Assembly (NCBI GenBank): GCA_035291605.1
Contig: DATDRS010000090.1
Coordinates: forward strand, 1 to 19,670
Reading direction: 5' to 3'
Length of the DNA stretch: 19,670 nucleotides
Source of the DNA: DATDRS01 sp035291605
GTDB lineage: Bacteria; Chloroflexota; Anaerolineae; Anaerolineales; UBA6663
Both the position numbers and the translations under genes were made by a program. Under the pieces are notes generated by a model. That model ran no database searches and was not told where the DNA came from. It saw only the letters and a program-made list of their open reading frames with translations. Positions 1 to 6,388 of the stretch are shown in pieces; the first letter of the stretch is position 1; the number at the start of each line of letters is the position of its first letter.

Positions 1-1
1 T

Positions 2-73
2 GAAACTGGCGTAGAGCGAATGTCGAAATTCGATAAGTTTGTTAAACTGCATAGGGGGTGTCCGGTTGGTTGA
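2..73 (+). CDS. Possible 3' end of an upstream gene (unrecognised)
   Basis: One frame is open from the window edge to a TGA at 71-73 and would encode about 23 residues ending in HRGCPVG. A strong terminator hairpin follows 23 bases later, as expected behind a gene. The peptide matches nothing I recognise, and chance openness over 70 bases is easy, so this is a weak call. Confidence 0.2.
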   Translation, partial: ETGVERMSKFDKFVKLHRGCPVG

Positions 74-96
74 TGGCCGCCGAACACTACCCCATT

Positions 97-128
97 GGGC
101 AACCCGCCGCAAGGACGGGTTGCCCTTT
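97..128 (+). terminator. Rho-independent terminator-like hairpin
   Basis: GGGCAACCCG (97-106) pairs perfectly with CGGGTTGCCC (116-125) around a 9-base loop and is followed by TTT. The 10-bp GC-rich stem makes it convincing, though the T-run is short. It would end a transcript entering from the left edge. Confidence 0.65.
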
Positions 129-130
129 GT

Positions 131-397
131 CTAAACTTCAATACCAGCCCGAAAAACAAGAATAGCTACCACTAGCAGATTTTGTTCAGCTGAGCGAAGT
201 TGCTCTTCATCGGGGTGCAATCGATCGGACAGCAGGGCGGCCGCAGAGATCATCGGTGGTCTCCGGCGCGAGCGGCTCGAGATCCGGATCGGGCAGATTA
301 ATGCCCCAGCTGTGCTCAACCGCCTGGCGCCGCCGATGGCTGACGCCATCGTGGCGCGTGAGATCGGCGAGCTCGATCGCGGCATACTCGGTACCTG
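131..397. other. Gene-free stretch with degenerate coding traces
   Basis: No intact gene is seen. On the + strand, in the frame ending at TGA 396-398, the peptide EIRIGQINAPAVLNRLAPP has the look of a cyclophilin-like small-domain protein, but the match is weak. Open frames on the minus strand are equally unconvincing. The stretch ends in the RibD-type relic that follows, so it is probably eroded gene material. Confidence 0.35.
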
Positions 398-517
398 ATG
401 GCCGGTATCCGATTGTTCGACCACCTAGGCGCACAGCCACTTGAACTGGAAACGACGGGGGTGATAGACGCCCCCGGTGTAACGCACCTGAAATAGCGCA
501 TCGTCAGAGTGCCGTGA
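398..517 (+). pseudogene. C-terminal relic of a RibD-type (dihydrofolate-reductase-like) protein
   Basis: Translating from 404 gives GIRLFDHLGAQPLELETTG, then VIDAPGVTHLK and a stop (TAG, 494-496), with RIVRVP after the stop. This parallels the end of the intact neighbour at 531-1109 (GTRLFNDLGAGPIKLERTR, VIESPGVIHL, FRVVK). Only the last 35-40 codons survive and a premature stop interrupts them, so the gene is dead. It probably descends from a tandem paralogue of the downstream gene. Confidence 0.75.
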
Positions 518-530
518 AAGGGCAATGAAC

Positions 531-1109
531 ATGGGAAAAGTCAGTGCCAACATGTCAATATCGCTGGATGGATTTATCGCCGGGCCGAACGTTAGCGCTC
601 AACATCCTGTCGGTGAAGGCGGTGGACGGCTCCATGAATGGATGTTTCCGCCGAGGGGAAATTACCAGGAAGTTGTTGATGAAATGTTCAGAAATGTTGG
701 GGCAGTCGTAATGGGCCGACAAATGTTCAACACTGGAGCGGAGCCATGGGGAGACGACCCTCCCTTTCATATGCCGGTGTTTGTGCTTACCCATGAGCCC
801 AGACCAAAGGTAGTCAAGGAGGGAGGGACGATATTTACCTTCGTTTCTGACGGCATTGCCAGCGCTCTACAGCAGGCAAGGGCACACGCAGGCGACAAGG
901 ATGTTATGGTGGCAGGTGGTGCGAATGCCGTTCAGCAGTACTTGAGAGCCGGAGTGCTTGATGAGATACATCTTCACTTCATACCCGTACTACTCGGCAA
1001 CGGTACCCGTTTGTTCAACGACCTGGGCGCGGGGCCCATTAAACTGGAAAGGACCAGGGTGATCGAGTCCCCTGGGGTAATACATCTTAGCTTCCGCGTC
1101 GTCAAGTAG
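531..1109 (+). CDS. RibD C-terminal-domain / dihydrofolate reductase family protein
   Basis: A 192-residue, single-domain member of the RibD-C/DHFR-like NADPH-dependent reductase family. Visible family motifs are SLDGFIAGP near residue 11, VMGRQMF near 60, VAGGANAVQQ near 127 and the C-terminal block PVLLGNGTRLF near 152. The length fits stand-alone family members, which are soluble, usually annotated only as 'dihydrofolate reductase family', and have unknown substrates. I start at ATG 531 because AAAGGG (517-522) lies 8 bases upstream; ATG 525 is in frame but only 2 bases from that site. A dead relative lies directly upstream and another intact member lies at 3559. It is not the folate-pathway folA or the bifunctional ribD of riboflavin synthesis, since there is no deaminase domain. 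Confidence 0.9.
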   Translation: MGKVSANMSISLDGFIAGPNVSAQHPVGEGGGRLHEWMFPPRGNYQEVVDEMFRNVGAVVMGRQMFNTGAEPWGDDPPFHMPVFVLTHEPRPKVVKEGGTIFTFVSDGIASALQQARAHAGDKDVMVAGGANAVQQYLRAGVLDEIHLHFIPVLLGNGTRLFNDLGAGPIKLERTRVIESPGVIHLSFRVVK

Positions 1110-1188
1110 CGGCTGGGTTCCAATCCTGTCCCTGGCCGCCAGGAATTACTCGACATAGCCGCCGTATGGCGTCAGAGGAGTCTCAACC

Positions 1189-1542
1189 ATGACGATCGAA
1201 GAGCTTCTAACGGAAACCTATGCTGCATTCAACGCGCGCGACGTCGAAGCCGTCTTGCGGGTCATGCAGGCGGATGTGGACTGGCCCAACGGCATGGAAG
1301 GCGGCCGCCTCATCGGTCATGACGACGTCCAACGTTACTGGACGCGGCAATGGAGCCTCATCGATCCCACCGTCATACCTGAACGATTCGTCACGGAAGA
1401 AGACGGGCGTGTAGCGGTTGACGTCCATCAGGTAGTCCGTGATCTTCAGGGCAATGTGCTAGCGGACGTGATGGTTCAGCACGTCTATCAGGTTGAAGAC
1501 GGCCTGATCAGATCAATGGAAATCCGGAGCGTTCGATCCTGA
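1189..1542 (+). CDS. SnoaL-like / NTF2-fold protein
   Basis: A 117-residue protein of the SnoaL-like (NTF2 alpha+beta cone) superfamily. The start MTIEELLTETYAAFNARDVEAVL is the typical N-terminal helix, followed by ADVDWPNGMEGGRLIGHDDV and the strand-rich second half ending VQHVYQVEDGLIRSMEI. These folds serve as small hydrolases, isomerases or pocket-binding proteins, so no substrate can be given. GAGGAG sits about 8 bases before the ATG and decides the start. It is 79 bases downstream of the RibD-like gene on the same strand and may share its transcript. Confidence 0.88.
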   Translation: MTIEELLTETYAAFNARDVEAVLRVMQADVDWPNGMEGGRLIGHDDVQRYWTRQWSLIDPTVIPERFVTEEDGRVAVDVHQVVRDLQGNVLADVMVQHVYQVEDGLIRSMEIRSVRS

Positions 1543-1708
1543 CCTTCGGTACAGCAGCCTACTGTACGTAGGGATAGTGGCTGTCCTGGCCCTCCGCACC
1601 TTGCGGCCGCGGCCCAATCGGCTTAGTCTGTCAACTGCGTCCGAGAGGAGGAAGCGGATCTGACGTACCGAATAGCCGGCCGGCAGATTCGGCATCAAAG
1701 ACAGCCTT
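1543..1708. other. Intergenic, nothing recognised
   Basis: No gene, RNA or strong hairpin is seen between the SnoaL-like gene and the oxidoreductase scar. A strong Shine-Dalgarno-like AGAGGAGGAAG around 1644-1654 has no start codon at a usable distance, and may be a leftover of the lost gene whose N-terminus follows. Confidence 0.4.
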
Positions 1709-1795
1709 ATGGCCGATCGCAGGATGCAGGCGATCCGCGTCCACCAGTTTGGCGGACCGGAACAACTTAAGCTGGAGCAGGGGGGGAGGGCGTGA
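1709..1795 (+). pseudogene. N-terminal scar of a zinc-type alcohol dehydrogenase / quinone oxidoreductase
   Basis: From ATG 1724 the peptide is MQAIRVHQFGGPEQLKLEQ, the standard opening of MDR-superfamily NADPH:quinone oxidoreductases (consensus MKAIRxxxFGGPEVLKLEE). After GAGCAG the sequence runs into a G-tract and a stop at 1793-1795. A full member would be about 320 residues, so about 95% is missing. Nothing further of the family is recognised downstream. Confidence 0.65.
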
Positions 1796-1900
1796 ACACT
1801 CTCCACGCGGGACGTGCCGGGCGCACCCGGGACCGGACCTGCGGGCAGCCCCAGCCTGACTTTGGAAAGCCCTGCTGGCATTGACCATTGACGGAGGGAC

Positions 1901-1929
1901 TTGACTCTTCGAAGCCAGACAGGTATCAT
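1901..1929 (+). promoter_or_regulatory. Sigma-70-type promoter for the FAD oxidoreductase gene
   Basis: TTGACT (1901-1906) and TATCAT (1924-1929) are separated by exactly 17 bases; they differ from consensus by one and two bases. Transcription would start near 1936, inside the palindrome described next, and give a leader of about 43 bases before ATG 1979. This also shows that the TTG at 1901 is better read as part of a -35 box than as a start codon. Confidence 0.6.
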
Positions 1930-1934
1930 GTGGA

Positions 1935-1950
1935 TAGAACAAGTGTTCTA
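1935..1950. promoter_or_regulatory. Palindromic operator overlapping the predicted transcription start
   Basis: TAGAACA-AG-TGTTCTA is a perfect 7+7 inverted repeat, five bases after the -10 box. Its core GAAC-N4-GTTC fits the Gram-positive LexA/DinR box core (GAACRNRYGTTY). A TetR- or MarR-family repressor would also use such a palindrome. The position implies repression by blocking initiation. The identity of the binding protein is not visible here. Confidence 0.55.
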
Positions 1951-1978
1951 CCTGGGAGTGAAAGGACCCTTTACAGCG

Positions 1979-3472
1979 ATGGCGAAAAGACTGAGTCGTA
2001 AGGAGAGGACGGAATTGTTTCCTGAAAGCAAAAACGCCAGAAATCACGCCGGCAGCGGTTCTGACGGCGGAGCGACTGTCCACGGCTTCAACCGGAGCGC
2101 GGTCTCGATCCCGGACCTCCGCGCTCTGCTCAACGGCCGGGTGATAGCGCTGGACGATGCCAGGTACGAACAGGCGCGTACTATCTTCTATGGCGGGATC
2201 GACCGCCGGCCGGCGGCTATCGTCCGACCCTCGGACGCGAAGGACATATCCCAAGTCGTTTCGCTGGCGCGCGAGGCGGGGCTGGAACTTGCTATCCGCA
2301 GCGGCGGCCACAGCCTCGCCGGCCACAGCGTTTCCGACGGGGGCATCGTGCTCGACCTCGCGAACATGCGGGCGCTGCACATCGATGCCGAGCGCCGCAC
2401 GGCATGGGCCGAGACGGGGTTGACCGCGGGCGAATACACGTCCGCGGCCGGGGCCTACGGCCTGGCGACAGGGTTCGGCGACACCGGCTCGGTCGGCATC
2501 GGGGGGATCACACTGGGCGGCGGCGTCGGGTTCCTCGTCCGCAAGCACGGCCTCACGATCGACGACCTGCTGGCCGCCGACATCGTGACCGCGGACGGCC
2601 AACTCGTTCGAGCGGATGCCGAGACGCATCCGGACCTCTTCTGGGCGATCCGCGGCGGCGGCGGCAACTTCGGTGTGGCGACCCGCTTCCAGTTCCGGCT
2701 GCACGAGGTCCATAGGATCGTGGGCGGCATGCTGCTGCTGCCGGCAACACCCGACGTGATCGCCGCCTTCATCGCCGAGGCGGAGGCCGCCCCGGAAGAG
2801 TTGTCCACCATCGCCAACGTTATGCCCGCGCCGCCGATGCCGTTCGTGCCCGCCGAGCAGCACGGCCGCCTCGTCGTGATGGTGCTGCTGGTCTACGCTG
2901 GCGAGGTAGAGGCCGGGGAACGCGCCGTCGCGCGGTTCCGGGCGCTCGCCCAGCCCATCGCCGACATGGTGAGGCCGATACGCTACCCCGAGATGTATCC
3001 ACCTGAAGCGGGCGGCTACCACCCGACGGCGGTGGCCCGCACGCTCTTCGTCAACACGATTGACCGCGACGCGGCAGAGACAATCGTAGAGTATCTCCAG
3101 GCGTCTGACGCGACGGTGCGGGTGGCGCAGCTCCGGGTGCTGGGCGGGGCGATGGCCCGCGTGCCGGTCGAGGCCACCGCGTTCGCCCACCGCCGCTCTA
3201 GAATCATGGTGAACGTGGCCGCGTTCTACGATGGCCCCGACGACCGGGCCGTGCGCGAGGCCTGGGTCGTGGACTTCGCCGCGGCGCTGAACCAGGCAGA
3301 CTCCGGCGCGTATGTGAACTTCCTGGGCGACGAGGGCGAGGCGCGGGTTCGAGACGCCTACCCCGGGGCGACCTGGGATCGGCTGAGGGCGATCAAGGCT
3401 CGGTACGACCCGATCAACCTCTTCCGGCTCAACCAGAACATCCCGCCGGCCATCGAGGGTCCTGGAGAGTGA
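1979..3472 (+). CDS. FAD-linked oxidoreductase, berberine-bridge-enzyme (BBE) type
   Basis: A 497-residue flavoprotein of the FAD_binding_4 (PCMH-type) + BBE family. The FAD domain begins near residue 75 (RRPAAIVRPSDAKDISQVV). RSGGHSLAGHS holds His111, the usual site of 8-alpha-histidyl FAD attachment. GSVGIGGITLGGGVGFLVRK follows, but the cysteine used for the second (bicovalent) bond in many plant and fungal members is absent. The C-terminus KARYDPINLFRLNQNIPP is the diagnostic BBE tail. Such enzymes oxidise sugars, alcohols or secondary metabolites; the substrate is unknown. I start at ATG 1979 because the upstream in-frame TTG (1901) and ATG (1928) lie inside the promoter and operator. 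AAAGGA (1961-1966) is a rather distant ribosome site. Confidence 0.9.
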   Translation: MAKRLSRKERTELFPESKNARNHAGSGSDGGATVHGFNRSAVSIPDLRALLNGRVIALDDARYEQARTIFYGGIDRRPAAIVRPSDAKDISQVVSLAREAGLELAIRSGGHSLAGHSVSDGGIVLDLANMRALHIDAERRTAWAETGLTAGEYTSAAGAYGLATGFGDTGSVGIGGITLGGGVGFLVRKHGLTIDDLLAADIVTADGQLVRADAETHPDLFWAIRGGGGNFGVATRFQFRLHEVHRIVGGMLLLPATPDVIAAFIAEAEAAPEELSTIANVMPAPPMPFVPAEQHGRLVVMVLLVYAGEVEAGERAVARFRALAQPIADMVRPIRYPEMYPPEAGGYHPTAVARTLFVNTIDRDAAETIVEYLQASDATVRVAQLRVLGGAMARVPVEATAFAHRRSRIMVNVAAFYDGPDDRAVREAWVVDFAAALNQADSGAYVNFLGDEGEARVRDAYPGATWDRLRAIKARYDPINLFRLNQNIPPAIEGPGE

Positions 3473-3558
3473 GGAGCAAGCGGACCTGGCTGTCGCTGCT
3501 GCGGCCACAGGGATGGGTGAGCGTGCACGTGATGATGAGGATGCTTGGAGGGACTTCA

Positions 3559-4164
3559 ATGAGCAAAGTCGTTGTGAATATGAGCCTGACTCTCGATGGC
3601 GTCATGCAGGCGCCGGGCCGACCCGACGAGGACCCCCGCGGCGGCTTTGAGCACGGCGGTTGGGCGCTGCCCTACTTCGACTCGGTCATGGGCAGCGTCG
3701 CGGCAGAAGGAATCGCCAAGACGCCGGCCCTGCTGTTCGGGCGACGCACCTACGAGGACTTTTACACCGTCTGGCCCAAACGAACCGACAACCCCTTCAC
3801 CGAGGTGCTCAACAACGCCCAGAAGTACGTTGCGTCAACGACGCTGGAGGAGCCGCTCCTGTGGAGCAACTCCACGCTCCTCAAAGGCGACGCCGCGGCA
3901 GCCGTGGCCACGCTCAAGGAGCACCCGGGCAAGGATCTCGTTGTCCTCGGCAGTGGAGAGCTTGTCCAGTCGCTGATGCGGCGCAACCTCGTCGACGAGT
4001 ATGTGCTCTCAATCCACCCGCTGGTTCTCGGATCGGGGCGCCGTCTCTTCCCCGACGGCAGTCCCTTCGCCGCTCTCCGGCTCGTCGACACCAAGACGAC
4101 GACCACCGGCGTGGTGATCGCGACCTACCGGCCGGCCGAACCGACGGCGGGGAAGACCTCCTAA
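3559..4164 (+). CDS. RibD C-terminal-domain / dihydrofolate reductase family protein (second copy)
   Basis: A 201-residue RibD-C/DHFR-like protein of a different subgroup from the one at 531. Motifs are MSKVVVNMSLTLDGVMQAPG at the start, LLFGRRTYEDF near residue 58, DLVVLGSGELVQSLMRRNL near 126 and HPLVLGSGRRLFPDG near 153. It probably binds NADPH in the cytosol; the substrate is unknown. The frame is open further upstream, but GGAGGG (3547-3552) lies 6 bases before ATG 3559 and fixes the start. It lies 86 bases after the BBE gene and overlaps the next gene by one base, so it is probably cotranscribed with both. Confidence 0.9.
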   Translation: MSKVVVNMSLTLDGVMQAPGRPDEDPRGGFEHGGWALPYFDSVMGSVAAEGIAKTPALLFGRRTYEDFYTVWPKRTDNPFTEVLNNAQKYVASTTLEEPLLWSNSTLLKGDAAAAVATLKEHPGKDLVVLGSGELVQSLMRRNLVDEYVLSIHPLVLGSGRRLFPDGSPFAALRLVDTKTTTTGVVIATYRPAEPTAGKTS

Positions 4165-4565
4165 TGAGTCCTGAATCGCTTGCCTCTGCCGGGCAGTTGT
4201 TGGTCATCATGCCCGCCGTCGTTTTTGGCGGCGTCAGCATTCTCACCCTGCTGATCCGAGATCCCCGCTATCGGCAAAATCCGCTCCGCCAGCAGCTTTG
4301 GCGGGCTGGACACGCCCATGCCGGGGTACTGCTGATATTGTCACTGGTTGCACTTCTATACGTTGATCAGGCCAACTTGTCCGTGGCCTGGAAGCAGGTG
4401 GTGCGTTCAGCGATTCCAGCCTCTGCCATCTTCCTGCCCGCCGCCTACTTCTTATCTGTGCTCAGTCCCACGGCCACCAAGCCCAACGCCCTCATCAATC
4501 TGGCTTACGTTGGCGCAGTGGTCCTGGCTATTGGTCTCATCGTGCTGGGTGTTGGCCTTCTCTAA
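4164..4565 (+). CDS. Small four-helix membrane protein, function unknown
   Basis: A 133-residue protein starting at the TAATG overlap with the stop of the preceding reductase, so translation is probably coupled. It shows four hydrophobic segments: about residues 8-30 (GQLLVIMPAVVFGGVSILTL), 52-68 (HAGVLLILSLVALLYVD), 78-100 (SAIPASAIFLPAAYFLSVLS) and 108-133 (ALINLAYVGAVVLAIGLIVL). A basic loop RDPRYRQNPLRQQLWRAG separates the first two. I do not recognise the family. Its place behind two redox enzymes hints at a shared operon, nothing more. Confidence 0.78.
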   Translation: MSPESLASAGQLLVIMPAVVFGGVSILTLLIRDPRYRQNPLRQQLWRAGHAHAGVLLILSLVALLYVDQANLSVAWKQVVRSAIPASAIFLPAAYFLSVLSPTATKPNALINLAYVGAVVLAIGLIVLGVGLL

Positions 4566-4636
4566 CGATGGCCCTAACCCGCTACGACCCGCCAGAGTGG
4601 GTTGCCCGCCTGCATTAGGCCAGGAGACAGCGCCAA

Positions 4637-4717
4637 ATGTTCAAAGGGAAACGCACGATGATAATTTTCCGCGGCTTCATGCTCGCGCTTCTCGTATTGG
4701 ATGGGGTCAATATCTGA
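4637..4717 (+). CDS. Possible 26-residue peptide or truncated signal sequence
   Basis: ATG 4637 opens a 26-codon frame: MFKGKRTMIIFRGFMLALLV, then LDGVNI and TGA. GGAG lies about 10 bases upstream. A basic start plus one hydrophobic run looks like a signal peptide or membrane anchor. It stops six bases before repeat copy A, so it may be the 5' end of a gene cut off when that unit arrived. Too short to be confident. Confidence 0.25.
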   Translation: MFKGKRTMIIFRGFMLALLVLDGVNI

Positions 4718-4722
4718 ATAGC

Positions 4723-5030
4723 CAAAATGTCGCGAATCCGCGGCACTCTTCTTCCTCGGCCCACATACAAACCAACGACCCGAAGATCTGTGGTTCGAAA
4801 TCCATCCCGCATCTTGGCATGGCACACTTGCAGGTCTGGGTGGCGACGGGGACAGCGTCAGGCTGGCCTTCAGCCGGGTTTCGGCTTGTCAGCCGGCTTC
4901 GCCAGCTTTTCCATAAGCTGGACTACGGCTTTGGGATTTAGAGCCCACGTCCACGAACGAGGGCAGGCCGTTGGCGGTGTCCACCTCGGCCTCGACGATC
5001 GCGCCGTCGAGGCCGATGACCGCGCAGGAG
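4723..5030. repeat. Dispersed repeat copy A (hairpin + comM fragment unit)
   Basis: About 308 bases match 6080-6388 in the same orientation along their whole length, with scattered substitutions and a few one- or two-base indels. The left end is a hairpin (TGTCGCG...CGCGGCA) followed by CTCTTCTT; the right end is a minus-strand comM 5' fragment. Paired changes in the hairpin (T:G here, C:G in copy B) keep the stem intact. Confidence 0.8.
4870..5030 (-). pseudogene. comM: comM (YifB, Mg-chelatase-like ATPase) N-terminal relic, copy A
   Basis: On the minus strand 5030 to 4943 reads SCAVIGLDGAIVEAEVDTAN then GLPSFVDVG. Apart from small substitutions this is the N-terminus of ComM/YifB, a roughly 500-residue AAA+ helicase involved in natural transformation. 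The start codon region is missing and the frame breaks after VG. In a shifted frame a tail KAVVQLMEKLAKPADKPKPG ends at TGA 4870-4872. The same tail occurs in copy B in frame with the comM part, so copy A has suffered a one-base insertion. Confidence 0.72.
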
Positions 5031-5039
5031 GCGCAGAGA

Positions 5040-5231
5040 TTATCTCAGCCAGGTGAAGCAGCAAATACTCTCGCCCAGCGCCGGGCGCAGATCGTAAAGC
5101 GCGCTGCCGTCGGCGGCGACGTTGATAATGCGCGTGGCAAAGATCAGCGCCATGCCGAGTGCGATGGCGAAGGCGGTGAAGAGCGTGCGCCCAATGCGGG
5201 CGCGGAGGTTGCGGAGGGCGAGGAGCAGCAA
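5040..5231 (-). pseudogene. N-terminal relic of an FtsX/MacB-type ABC transporter permease
   Basis: The minus-strand peptide LLLALRNLRARIGRTLFTAF followed by AIALGMALIFATRIINVAAD is the usual first 45 residues of FtsX-domain permeases: a basic RNLR motif, then the first membrane helix. AGGAG lies 8 bases before the TTG/ATT start, so the 5' end looks original. After NVAADGS the frame runs into unrelated sequence and stops at the edge of repeat copy A. A complete permease is 400-850 residues, so most of it is gone. Confidence 0.68.
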
Positions 5232-5393
5232 TGGGCGAACTCCTAAAAGCTCAACCGCAAACGGGCTGGAGTTAATCTGAGTTGGGTATTACAACCCATC
5301 GATATCGGTGGGCCGCGCGCACACGGAGGTTGCGGATTGCCGGTCGGAGCACAGGAAGACCCCGCCTGATGGATTCGTTAGGTACGACCACTG
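5232..5393. other. Short stretch without recognisable genes
   Basis: Nothing convincing is seen between the permease fragment and the HEPN relic. A minus-strand peptide AIRNLRVRAA around 5310-5340 faintly echoes the RNLRAR motif of the permease start, possibly a second eroded copy. Confidence 0.3.
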
Positions 5394-5505
5394 TCAGCGC
5401 GGCAGGAGTTTGCGGATCTGGCGCCGCACACGGCGGGCGATTTTCACCTTCGGCTTTCTGCACCCAACCACCGACGATCCGCAAGACTTCAGGCTCGTCG
5501 AACAT
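5394..5505 (-). pseudogene. HEPN-domain toxin relic with internal deletion
   Basis: ATG 5505-5503 overlaps the end of the MNT gene by 17 bases, the classical MNT-HEPN layout. The first codons, MFDEPEVLRIVGGWVQKAEG, are a HEPN N-terminus (typical: EVLRIVxEWVxKAENDL). The next recognisable part is in the +1 frame: KIARRVRRQIRKLLPR followed by TGA at 5394-5396, which looks like a HEPN C-terminus. About 80-90 residues are missing between them, including the expected RX4-6H ribonuclease motif, and the join is out of frame. The toxin is inactive. Confidence 0.7.
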
Positions 5506-5824
5506 ACAGCGCCTTGCCCTCCAGCAACGCTGGTCTCACAATCGTGCCTGGGATGTGCCGCTGCCGCGCGACTTCGTCTGGGGTCACGACGATGATGTCC
5601 TTGGGGAACTTGATGTCATGGACGGCCAGCCGCATTTCCAGTTCAGCGTCCCGTTCGGATTTGGTCAAGGGCATGACCACCAGCAGGGCGATGTCGCTGT
5701 CCGGCCCGGCATCGCCGCGCGCGTGCGACCCGAACAGGATGATCTGTTCGGGATCGAACTGCTTGGCCAGCCGCCGGACCATGCGCCGGATGATGGGTTG
5801 TACCGGTAGTCGCTTGCGCCGCAT
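5489..5824 (-). CDS. MNT-type nucleotidyltransferase (antitoxin-like), active-site variant
   Basis: A 111-residue minimal nucleotidyltransferase. FGSHARGDAGPDSDIALLVV (residues 31-50) is the GS-X10-DXD motif, but reads D44-I-A46. The second metal-binding Asp is replaced by Ala (codon GCC), so catalysis is doubtful. MNT partners neutralise HEPN RNase toxins by AMPylation, and the overlapping HEPN gene is itself destroyed, which fits relaxed selection. Start: AAGAAGG lies about 9 bases before ATG 5824, and a TATAAT box at 5851-5846 would overlap the alternative ATG 5854. The protein is otherwise full length and may still be made. Confidence 0.83.
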   Translation of the reverse strand: MRRKRLPVQPIIRRMVRRLAKQFDPEQIILFGSHARGDAGPDSDIALLVVMPLTKSERDAELEMRLAVHDIKFPKDIIVVTPDEVARQRHIPGTIVRPALLEGKALYVRRA

Positions 5825-5845
5825 GAGAGATGACCTTCTTTCGTG

Positions 5846-5851
5846 ATTATA
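5846..5851 (-). promoter_or_regulatory. -10 box of the MNT gene
   Basis: A perfect TATAAT on the minus strand lies 21 bases before ATG 5824, leaving a leader of about 15 bases that still contains the ribosome site. No good -35 box is visible at 16-18 bases. The assignment rests on the -10 match and position. Confidence 0.45.
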
Positions 5852-6018
5852 CATGAACGAGGGTTAGACTGCTCTCGCCGTTTAGCCGGCCAGGGCGCGC
5901 AGCTCGTCGGGTTGAAAATCCCCTATCGTAATGATCACAACTCATCAAGTGCTTTGGGATCGGCTGCCGTCAGTGTCCTGAATCAGCCACCGCCAACGGG
6001 CAAAAGATAGACGTTCTG
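5852..6018. other. Gene-free stretch
   Basis: On the minus strand, a short tail reading IGDFQPDELRALAG and a stop near 5884 may be the C-terminus of a lost gene, but is too short to name. Nothing else is recognised before the tRNA relic. Confidence 0.3.
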
Positions 6019-6078
6019 AGAGCATAACTCATAACCCGGACGCAAAGCGGTTGGTTCGAATCCAGCCCACGCTACTCA
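6019..6078 (+). pseudogene. 3'-half tRNA relic, CAT anticodon (tRNA-Met/Ile2-like)
   Basis: AGAGC (D-arm end) leads to the anticodon loop CTCATAA (6028-6034, anticodon CAT) and stem base CCCGG. A T-arm follows: GTTGG (6050-6054), loop TTCGAAT, CCAGC (6062-6066). The acceptor-like CCACGCTA ends at 6074. The 5' anticodon stem is missing, the variable region is too long, no matching AGCGTGG 5' acceptor exists upstream, and the CCA end reads CTCA. It is therefore a fragment. Such 3' halves can mark attachment sites of integrated elements. Confidence 0.6.
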
Positions 6079-6079
6079 T

Positions 6080-6388
6080 CAAAATGCCGCGAATTCGCGG
6101 CATTCTTCTTCCTCGGCCCGCATAAGAACCAACGACACGCAGAGCTGTAGTTCGCAACCTATCCCGCGTCTTGGCTCGGCACCGCCTGCAAGTCTAGGCT
6201 GACGGTGGGGACGGCGTCAGGTTGGCCTTCAGCCGCGTTTCGTCTTGTCAGCTGCCTTCGCCAGCCTTTCCATAAACTGGAGTATGGCATGGGATTTAGA
6301 GCCCACATCCACGAACGAGGGCAGGCCGTTGGCCGTGTCCACCTCGACCTCGACGACGCGCCTTCGAGGCCGACGACAGCGCAGGAGT
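6080..6388. repeat. Dispersed repeat copy B
   Basis: Same unit and orientation as copy A (4723-5030): hairpin, a roughly 100-base spacer with no clear gene, a tail segment, then the minus-strand comM 5' fragment. Copy B keeps more of comM, including its start codon. The two copies lie about 1.36 kb apart and bracket the permease, HEPN and MNT remains, so recombination between them would delete that segment. Confidence 0.8.
6083..6110 (+). terminator. Hairpin terminator behind the tRNA relic (part of repeat copy B)
   Basis: A perfect 22-base palindrome (6083-6104) forms a stem with arms TGCCGCG and CGCGGCA around AATT, followed by TTCTTCTT. The layout, immediately after a tRNA 3' end, is that of an intrinsic terminator. 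The homologous hairpin in copy A is preserved by a compensating wobble pair, though no tRNA piece precedes it there. Confidence 0.6.

Noticed and set aside
1631..3559. Long open frame of about 640 codons on the minus strand
   Set aside because: It is the antisense shadow of the BBE oxidoreductase gene. The sequence has no family features, while the + strand protein has all BBE motifs.
3660..4163. Upstream extension of the four-helix membrane protein gene
   Set aside because: The extension is Arg/Gln-rich, lies inside the RibD-like gene, and the TAATG overlap gives a natural start at 4164.
4615..4827. Short minus-strand frames containing FRTTDLRVVGL across the repeat hairpin
   Set aside because: This kind of peptide arises from translating tRNA-flanking or terminator DNA, and it is not kept open in copy B.
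6019..6078. Functional tRNA-Met
   Set aside because: The 5' acceptor, D-arm and 5' anticodon stem are absent and the spacing is wrong; only a 3' half is present.
4723..6388. Composite transposon bounded by repeat copies A and B
   Set aside because: The repeats encode no transposase, have no inverted ends, and no target duplication flanks the pair. Simple duplication fits better.
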